A DNA stretch of 64,000 nucleotides from Dysidea avara (Eukaryota > Porifera > Demospongiae > Dictyoceratida > Dysideidae). Positions 56,613-64,000 of this stretch are shown in pieces. The notes beneath the pieces are model-generated. The model ran no database searches. It was not told the DNA's origin and saw only the letters and a program-made list of their open reading frames with translations. Location: NCBI RefSeq assembly GCF_963678975.1, contig NC_089281.1:12343318-12407317 (forward strand), in the 5' to 3' direction. Position numbers and translations under genes: made by a program. Each line of letters begins with the position of its first letter. The first letter of the stretch is position 1.

Positions 56613-56940
56613 ATCTAATCCAAAACAGCCAAGCTGTAAAAAAAGAGTGCGGCCCTGAGAAAGGCTATGGTGAAAAAAGATGTGAAATCCAAGGTGGCGG
56701 CCAAGAAATGGCTGTGATGGTAGGTTAATGGTAAAAATTTTAATAACAACAATTCAGGTGAATTTGGTGTCCCTTGGTCTTGGCACAAAATTCACCTGAA
56801 TTGTCGTTATTAAAATTTTTACCATTAACCTACCATCACAGCCATTTCTTGGCCACCACCTTGGATTTCACATCTTTTTTCACCATAGCCTTTCTCAGGG
56901 CCGCACTCTTTTTTTACAGCTTGGCTGTTTTGGATTAGAT
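56613..56940. repeat. 328-bp terminal hairpin, copy B
   Basis: Same termini (ATCTAATCC...GGATTAGAT) and near-perfect arm pairing as copy A. Confidence 0.9.
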
Positions 56941-56984
56941 AATAGTTATACGGGCACAATGTGGAGTCTATGAATTTATAAACC

Positions 56985-57250
56985 CGAAGGCCCGGGCTGT
57001 AGCGCACGAGCGAAGCGAGAGCGCTACTAAGGGCCTGAGGGTCTAACTGCTTTAGACTCTATTTCACATTACACTCAGATTACTTACCTCATCCACGGCT
57101 GTTTCTGCTGTAGGCTCGACTGGTTTTCTTACGATAATACTAGCGCCATGGCAACTATGCGTCCTCACGTGACTAAATAATCGCGCCCGTTAATTAAATC
57201 ACTGCACGTGAACAATGCATAGCGATTGGACAAACCCGATTTTGAGCATA
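56985..57250. other. CpG-rich patch
   Basis: Contains AACCCGAAGGCCCGGGC, GCACGAGCGAAGCGAGAGCG, TCACGTGAC and GCACGTGAAC, unlike the CpG-poor surroundings. It may be a repeat or a promoter island; nothing decides between them. Confidence 0.4.
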
Positions 57251-58756
57251 TGTCATATTGTGCTTGAAGGCGTAGAGTATATGAGATTTATTACCTACCC
57301 AAAACAGCCTAAATAGAGTCTAAGTGATGGTATCTACCTTCCCCTTATCTAAACTGGCAAAAACTTTCCAAAATTGGAAAGATTTTAATTTGGCAAAACC
57401 ATTGTTTACAAACTAAATTTGGTAAATGTAGCAATTCAGCATGCCTGTGTAAGGGCTTGCATGGAGCCTTGTGCTATTGTTATGCATTGTATAAACCATG
57501 ACGTCGAGGTGTATTGCACTTATATACACTCCGAATCCAAATTCAAGGAAATTTATTGTTGATAAACCCGAACCAAAGACAAGGGATTTCTGATGATAGA
57601 GGATGAGAGGCATATAAAGTGCAGTAAGTATAATGGTCTATGCAAATGTTATCTTCTGTTGCAACTTTTACTATAACGTATAATAGAAACATGTTATGTG
57701 TAATGCATTCATTGATAATAATCATGGAGAAGACATGTAGGAATTGATAAGTATATATATAGCAATTTGAAACAAGAAAGTCAAAAAAGGAATGTGAAGA
57801 AAAATTAGTAACCTTAGTAGTTTAAACTAATTTATATAGGGTTTCACTCAATTAAATTTACACACTGAATGCAGAATTCAAGAGAGACATTATTTTATTG
57901 TATCATTTGTGTACAGGTGCTGTTTTATTCATAGAGGGGAAGTTCAGCCTTCTGCTGAAATTCTGTCTTTTGTAGAATAGCTAACATTGTGCCAGATGCT
58001 TTTGCCTTCCTATTACATATGCTAGAAATAATGTGGCCATATAGTGTAGATAGCCTTTAGCCTAGATCAAATAACATAAGAGTGATGTGCTACATATATT
58101 ACATTCTCACCTGTGATGTATTCAATTTATCTTTCCCTGTATCCACTTTCAATATGAAACCAGTGTGTGGATCATAAACCCTACAACACAATGTGAATCT
58201 TAATTATGTAATGTTAACTGTGTACTAATACAGGATTCATCACGCTCATGAATGCCATTGTTTAGACTTTCACACAAAAAGTTATGGGTGTTGGAAACTT
58301 GAAAAGGTAGGCAAATTTTATGTGCTTACATGCACTGATATACATATGCTTAAAAACAAGGTCATCTTCTTATTCTGTATTCATCTTTTTGGCACTTTCA
58401 GACTGTGCATAAACAAATTAATCGTATATGTTAGTGTTACATGTAGATGTGGACATTTAGTTGTTATCAATTGTGTTTAATTGATAATGACACTCTCTGT
58501 ATAAAACATACCTTTTTGGTTAATGCTTGCAAATTAAAACCATGAAAGAGATGGTAACAAGAATATTCATGAGGTTGACTATGCATAAGCCAATTATAAA
58601 ACAGTGAAAATGGAAGTGGTAACAGAAAAGCTTAATAGTGAAAGCTAGCAGTGTGGTTACTCCTTTAAAGACCCTCTTTACAAAAACTTTGCTACAATAT
58701 AGCCTTACTGTACTGATGCATCCTTGGAAAAAATATCATATTTATATACAGGATGA
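57251..58756. other. AT-rich spacer, no gene
   Basis: No coding sequence, repeat or RNA gene was recognised. Confidence 0.35.
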
Positions 58757-58760
58757 CCTA

Positions 58761-59055
58761 CAGGGGAGGATTGTGGCATTTTGCCCCGTACCCAGCTTGA
58801 AAGGGGCCCCATCAAGGTCCATTGAATGCCTAAAAAGATTGATACACTCTTATAGACCAGTCAATGTCTAGATACTCTAATACAGCAGTCACTGTATTCT
58901 TCAGTGGAGCAGTGTAGCAAGCTATGTATATGTAGTTATAAATAAGGAGATAGTTGGTGAGGGGCAGCTATTGTCATTGTTGGCACATATTTACTTTTTT
59001 GCCTGTGACTTACAGCTAGGCTGAAGTTGGAATTCAGAGTGAACCCTCCTTCCCC
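58761..59055. mobile_element. Decayed hAT-type MITE (CAGGGG family)
   Basis: CAGGGGAGG at the left, TCCTTCCCCTG near 59055 at the right, and the internal GTCTAGATACTCTAATACAGCAGTCAC motif shared with 4171 and 41205. No 8-bp duplication was found, so the ends are uncertain. Confidence 0.5.
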
Positions 59056-60290
59056 TGCATGGGGCCCCACTTTAACTCTTTGCCCTGGGTGCCTTAATCT
59101 CTCTGGGTGACCCTGTTCATATACCCATGCATTATATACTCTTGGCAACCTAGCTATAGTGTTCAGAATCTTTAAAGTGGTGTATGCATTCTAAAATACT
59201 GAAGATTAGGTTTTCAAAAGCGTTGTCTCATTTTATTGTGATTAGCTACCACAATCTGTTTATATGCACCACAAAGAGTAGCTAACACTTGGGCATTATA
59301 ATAGGCAATGCTCCTACAGTAAATAACTCTGTAATATTATCCATAAGTGAGCTTCTTAGCATTGGCTATAAGACCACCATGAAAAATTTCCAGCAGTTAT
59401 GACTGTCAGGTAAATTACGTGCTTAGTTTGTTTGGCCGTTTATTAAGCCCTAGATTCCATGTACACTTTGCTGTATTTCCAACAGGTCTATATTGCTCAT
59501 ATTAATTACTATAGCACGACCCTTGCTTGCATGTGGTTAAACTGCATTGCTACAATTATGTATCTCTAATAGACTTCACATCTTGAAGTCTATATAGCTA
59601 ACTAATTTATATAATTGATACATTTATAGTTGTTGTACCTTAGTAGTTGTAAAGTGAAGCTGTAATTGTCAGAGGATAGTGTAAAACAATCTCTTATGAT
59701 GCCAGTTTCTATTTGGCTCTTATGTTACTACTGTCAAAACTATTAGTGAAGTTTAAATTAGTTATCTATAGACTTCAAGATGTGAAAATTAGCTATTATG
59801 ATAAAACAAATGTGACCAGACATGCAAAAAGGGATCTTATAGCCTTTTCAATTGCATGTAGCTACCTGGAAGCCCACAATCTAACTTGTTAACAAGGTAT
59901 ACTATAGCTTAAATTTTGGCACCTAAATATGCTATATGTGAAAATTGTAAACACACTGTATAGCTACACAACAAACAATGATACTTTAGAATTAATTATC
60001 AGGAGTCCACACTAGTGTTGAAGCGCATTGCAGAGTTGTTCCCTGTATCCTTAATCGTTAGGAAAGGGAATTTTGGATTGCACGTGACTAGCTACCACTA
60101 GCTATATAGGGCCAGACAATGATCCCGCATACAGTCGGTTATTGGATCGACAAGTTGCAAGCTGTTGACTAGCTCTAATTAGCTAGCAGCATTTGCAGCA
60201 AGAGCTTATATGCATGCATAAAGAGACATAAGCGAGATAGAGAGAAAATGGAGGGCACCTCGGCTCCAGACTAAACGATGACACGGGTGT
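59056..60290. other. AT-rich spacer, no gene
   Basis: No recognisable gene. AAGTCTATA and its complement near 59570-59595 and 59770 form small inverted motifs only. Confidence 0.35.
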
Positions 60291-60313
60291 GCACGTGCAC
60301 ACGGAGGATCACT

Positions 60314-60462
60314 GCTATAAAAACCACACTTTCTGTACTTCAGATCCAGTCTGACGTGCGTAGCTACTACTGTTGCTAGCTACAACCTAGTCTACTAGAT
60401 CTACCATACTGGCTAAGACCCGTCATTGTGCAGTACTACACGAAGTGGTCTCAGTGGAACTG
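60314..60462 (+). promoter_or_regulatory. Possible TATA promoter with a noncoding first exon
   Basis: TATAAAA at about 60316-60322 is preceded by GTGCACGTGCACAC. About 145 bp downstream is a strong donor-like CTG/GTGAGTGG at 60463. No matching gene follows in view, because element C begins at 60504. This is speculative. Confidence 0.25.
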
Positions 60463-61342
60463 GTGAGTGGCAACGTTACTTACGTAGCTAGTTACGTACG
60501 TATATCAAGACGCGGCCCAAGAAGCCGGCGCGCCACACCGTGAGTATATTTACAGGAAGAAAGTAAACGCGATTTTCACACCTTTGTAGCTCCGTGATTC
60601 TTTATCCGATTGAAACCAAAGTTACTACAGACGTGTCGGCTAGGTAGGGGAGTCTACATTCCAAATTTGAAGACAATCGCTTTAGCCATTTCCGAGATAC
60701 GAGTGGCCAAAATTTAGGTTTTCTTCTTATACTTCTTCTTTCGCACACTTTGCAAAATTCGCCATAAAACACGAATGCGTGCTCCAATCGGGCTGAAATT
60801 TGACACACTTAAAGGGCTCATTAAGGCGAATTTCAGTACTAAGTTTGGTAGGAATCCGATGAACATTCACGGAGTCATTACCGATTATTTGCGTAAAATT
60901 AGGTCGAAGGTCTGTCACGCCCACAGGGTAAACCGCTTGAAGGAATGGGCTGAAAAATGCTATGTAGATGGAGTAACTATCGTAGGAGTGCCTTTCTGTG
61001 GTTTGAAAGGAATCCAGCTAAAGGCCATCGAGATATGACACAAAACCCAACCTGTGTCAAAATTACGCGATCGATTTTTATGAATGAAAAACTATTAGTT
61101 TTCACGCCTACCAGGCAAACCGCTTAGAGCAATGAGCTGAACATCGGTGTGTAGCTGGAATAATTATCATAGAAAGTCCTTGCAGTAGTACAGAAGAATC
61201 GGATTACAAACCACTGAGTTCTGATTCCAAAGCCAATTACGTGTAGCATATGCAAGATCGAGATACTCTAATAGAACAGTCACCCTAATAGAGCATTCAG
61301 CTACGTTTATAATTTACTCCATTATATTACATTGCAAGTTAT

Positions 61343-62049
61343 TCTGTAGAAAGTTCAGCTACAAACAAGTCACCCTGTAGTCAGATCAGCTAGAAGAAGG
61401 TACCTAATGGAGAGTTCAGCTACAAAGAAACCATCATGTAGAGAGTTCAGCTGCAAACAAATCACCCTGTAGAGAATTCAGCTACAAAAAAATTGCCCTG
61501 TAGAGAGATCAGCTAGAAGAAGTTACCTTGTAGAGAGTTCAGTTACAAAGAAACCATCATGTAGAGAGTTCAGCTGCAAACAAATCCCCCAGTAGAAAGT
61601 TCCACTATGAATATAGATCACCCTGTAGAGGGTTCAGTTAGAATCAAGTCATCCTGTAGAGAGATCAGCTAGAAGAATTACATGTAGAGGGTTCAGCTAC
61701 AAAGAAACCATCGTGTAGGGAGTTCAGCTGCAAACAAATCCCCCAGTAAAAAGTTCCACTATGAACAGACCACCCTGTAGAGAGTTCAGTTAGAAACAAG
61801 TCATCCTGTAGAGAGATCAGCTAGAAGAATTACATTGTAGAGAGTTCAGCTACAAAGAAACTACCATGTATAGAGTTCAGCTGCAAACAAATCGCCCTGT
61901 AGAGAATTCAGCTACAAACAAATCACCCTGTAGAAAGATCAGCTAGAAGAAGTTACCTTGTAGACAGTTCAGCTACAAACAAGTCATCCGGTAGAGAGAT
62001 CAGCTGGAAGGATCACCTTGTAGAGTTTAGCTACAAAGAAATCACCCTG
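61343..62049 (+). repeat. 31-bp minisatellite, array C (~23 units)
   Basis: Same monomer family, the shortest of the three arrays. Confidence 0.9.
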
Positions 62050-62143
62050 CTTCATCTTTTCTTCCTAAAAAAATGATAGGTTAAAAAGCCCTAAAGCCGT
62101 CCATAGGCCGGCTTTGGGGTATACAAATACAAAAAGAAGTGAA

Positions 62144-62470
62144 ATCTAATCCAAAACAGCCAAGCTGTAAAAAAAGAGTGCGGCCCTCAGAAATGCTATA
62201 GTGAAAAAAGATGTGAAATCCAAGGTGGCGGCCAAGAAATGGCTGTGATGGTAGGTTAATAGTAAAAATTTTAATAACGACAATTCAGGTGAATTTGGTG
62301 CCGCTGGTCTTGGCACAAAATACACCTGAATTGTCGTTATTAAATTTTTTACCATTAACCTACTATCACAGCCATTTCTTGGCCGCCACCTTGGATTTCA
62401 CATCTTTTTTCACCATAGCATTTCTGAGGGCCGCACTCTTTTTTTACAGCTTGGCTGTTTTGGATTAGAT
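62144..62470. repeat. 327-bp terminal hairpin, copy C, with paired changes
   Basis: Relative to A and B, the left arm reads CCCTCAGAAATGC instead of CCCTGAGAAAGGC. The right arm reads GCATTTCTGAGGG instead of GCCTTTCTCAGGG. Both substitutions are mirrored, so pairing is kept. Confidence 0.9.
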
Positions 62471-63163
62471 AACCAGTTACAGGAAGCAAGAGCTGCATTT
62501 TTCAACTGCATCGTTTTCTATCAAAATTGCTTCCATGTAATCCCAGGAGCAACCTAGCTGTGCCCCCCCCCCCAGTAGCTATATCCTTATTACAATACTC
62601 AATTCTTTCATCATTGTAGAGAGAATTTAAACTATAATAGGGAAGGGACACATGTGATTTATTCATTTCAGCTTAATCACTGGTATCAAAAGCCCCAAGC
62701 AATTCAACTCATTATCACCTTATACTGGGGTTACTAATACGTGGAAAAGATTATGTCATGCTATACTTGTATTATGTCCATCTGCTTCACTTGTACGCTA
62801 ATGCTTCACTTGCACACTAACCATACAATAACACTGTCAGCTCATCACCCAGCAATGTAATACTAGTGCTATAGTTATGATAGAGACTCTCTTCTTGAAA
62901 TCTGGGCAAGCCACCTCCTTAGGCAATTTGTCGATCAGCGCCTGATTACTTACATTAACATAATTTCCCCTTATTTGTGTATAGACAATATAGCTGGATT
63001 ATTGCAGGGTTTGGTCATTGTACGTATGGTGAAGCCAATTATCATAAGTGCGGCTAGATACTTAGGGGCATGGTTACCATAGTATCTGGCATAAACGATT
63101 AACTGTCAGACACCATTTTCTATCACCTCCATACACTTGTAGTTGAATTGAACTGCTGTAATA
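62471..63163 (+). promoter_or_regulatory. 5' flank of the rightmost receptor
   Basis: Spacer with a C10 run near 62563. From ~62955, blocks TTCCCCTTATTTGTGTATAG, ACCATTTTCTATCACCT and GAACTGCTGTAATA match the 5' flank of the gene at 34520, with a ~90-bp extra segment between them. Confidence 0.45.
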
Positions 63164-64000
63164 ATGACACAGCTTAGTGGAGGAGTACTATTAATTGTAT
63201 TGGCTACTGGCGGATTTGTATTGGGAGTTAGTGGAAACTGTTCTCCCTCCTTACTGACTGTACAGTATGATGATATTGATAGTGTAGAGATCACTAAGTC
63301 TCAGTATTGTTTTGTGAATGAGTGTACTATCAGAATAAATGACTCAAATGTGTTACTGAATATCATCAACAATACTGGAGATTGGATAATGGCTACTAAC
63401 ACTACTAACTTGTTTATAGCTCCCAATAATGGTACCAAGTGTATACCTCACCTTGAACATAGTATTGTTACCTTTTCATTTCTTGTCATTGTTGGATCAA
63501 TCATTATCTCATCCAGTAGCATCAATATTGTCATTCACATTATTATCAAAGAGTTACACACTGTGGCTGGTGCGATGATCATTGTAACTTGTGCATCTAT
63601 CAATATCTTATTTGTATTTCAATTAATTACTGCTGTATTCCAATATCTTCATCCAGTCCATGATAATGTATGGATCTGTGCAGTATCAAAATATGGAGTC
63701 ATTTTATTTCTGTTCCTCTATGAGACTGCAAAAGTGACTTATCTCACTCACTTTGGTTGTCTAATGTATAGATCTTACAAGATGGTAACAAGAGGAATCA
63801 ACAACCGAACTCTGCTACGAACTTACTTTATCACAACTGTAGCTGCTGCCCTGTTTTGTACAGCATTGATAATTGTCATAGATCTGGCAGGAGACAAAAG
63901 TTCACTGGCTGTTACATCTGATGGATATTGTGCAAGCTTCTTCAATAATTTTGCAGTAACAAGGATAACACTTCTGTTCCTGATTGGCATAACAATACTC
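63164..64000 (+). CDS. 7TM receptor-like protein, subfamily C, copy 3 (3' truncated by window)
   Basis: The ATG at 63164 opens a frame of 279 codons with no stop before the window edge. The signal peptide (LLIVLATGGFVLG) is followed by NCSPS, the DDIDSVEITKSQYC segment, the ectodomain with NNTGDWIMATNTTN and NNGTKC, and TM1 to about TM5. WICAVSKYG and GYCASFF keep the loop cysteines. It is closest to 33327 (shared IPHLEH/MPHLEH after the ectodomain) but has three extra residues there (SIV). It lies inverted and ~29 kb away from that gene, with a conserved 5' flank, so the cluster probably continues to the right. Confidence 0.87.
   Translation, partial: MTQLSGGVLLIVLATGGFVLGVSGNCSPSLLTVQYDDIDSVEITKSQYCFVNECTIRINDSNVLLNIINNTGDWIMATNTTNLFIAPNNGTKCIPHLEHSIVTFSFLVIVGSIIISSSSINIVIHIIIKELHTVAGAMIIVTCASINILFVFQLITAVFQYLHPVHDNVWICAVSKYGVILFLFLYETAKVTYLTHFGCLMYRSYKMVTRGINNRTLLRTYFITTVAAALFCTALIIVIDLAGDKSSLAVTSDGYCASFFNNFAVTRITLLFLIGITIL

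Larger units (their letters stand above)
54064..56940 (+). mobile_element. Composite minisatellite-hairpin element, copy B (2.9 kb)
   Basis: Same orientation and order as copy A. The 5' block (54064-54937) is nearly identical to A, with only scattered changes. The array is 54938-56508 and the hairpin 56613-56940. No shared direct repeat is evident at the borders (left ...TTTATAA, right AATAGTT...). Confidence 0.75.
60504..62470 (+). mobile_element. Composite minisatellite-hairpin element, copy C (2.0 kb)
   Basis: Same order as A and B but more diverged. The 5' block is 60504-61342 and lacks the first stem (ATCAAGACGCGGCCC). The array is 61343-62049 and the hairpin 62144-62470. All three copies lie in the same orientation. 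Confidence 0.75.

Overview
The window is animal nuclear DNA, probably from a demosponge. It is AT-rich, with sparse genes set in a sea of small transposons and satellites. The recognisable genes are metazoan: a TRIM-type NHL protein, a TRAF-type RING/MATH protein and an inter-alpha-trypsin-inhibitor heavy-chain (ITIH) C-terminal domain. The genes are mostly single-exon, and TAGCTA-rich AT spacers are common. The sponge assignment is an impression from gene style and base composition; no species is claimed. Nothing prokaryotic or viral was seen. || Layout. 1-1.3 kb: 3' end of an NHL-repeat gene. 2.5-4.5 kb: three DNA-transposon MITEs. 6.4-7.9 kb: single-exon RING-TRAF gene. 8.2-41 kb, resuming at 63 kb: a cluster of lineage-specific, intronless seven-transmembrane receptor-like genes with a signal peptide and a short glycosylated ectodomain. 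I count six intact genes, one gene running off the right edge and five decayed copies, in three subfamilies (A: 12.1 and 19.2 kb, minus; B: 24.3 and 28.9 kb, plus; C: 33.3 and 36.1 kb minus, 63.2 kb plus). The cluster grew by a ~6-kb tandem duplication (8.2-14.3 and 16.3-22.0 kb), a ~4.6-kb tandem duplication (about 23.8-27.5 and 28.4-32.1 kb) and an inverted duplication (34.7-36.8 and 38.5-41.6 kb). A ~1.07-kb palindrome sits at the first duplication junction. || 42.3-62.5 kb holds three copies of a composite repeat element. Each has a ~0.85-kb 5' block, then a ~31-bp minisatellite of very different length (about 4.2, 1.6 and 0.7 kb), then a ~328-bp near-perfect terminal hairpin. Between copies one and two lies a two-exon ITIH C-terminal domain with an in-frame stop, whose intron carries an old, reversed, decayed array of the same minisatellite. 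|| Main points of interest. (1) A ~133-bp ectodomain island is almost identical, silent sites included, between receptor subfamilies whose membrane domains are strongly diverged, and it also survives in decayed copies; this looks like ectopic gene conversion or an embedded functional sequence. (2) The composite minisatellite-hairpin element shows higher-order repeat structure and mirrored substitutions in its hairpin arms. (3) Several MITE insertions can be confirmed by empty sites in the paralogous duplicated segments. All comparisons were made by eye.
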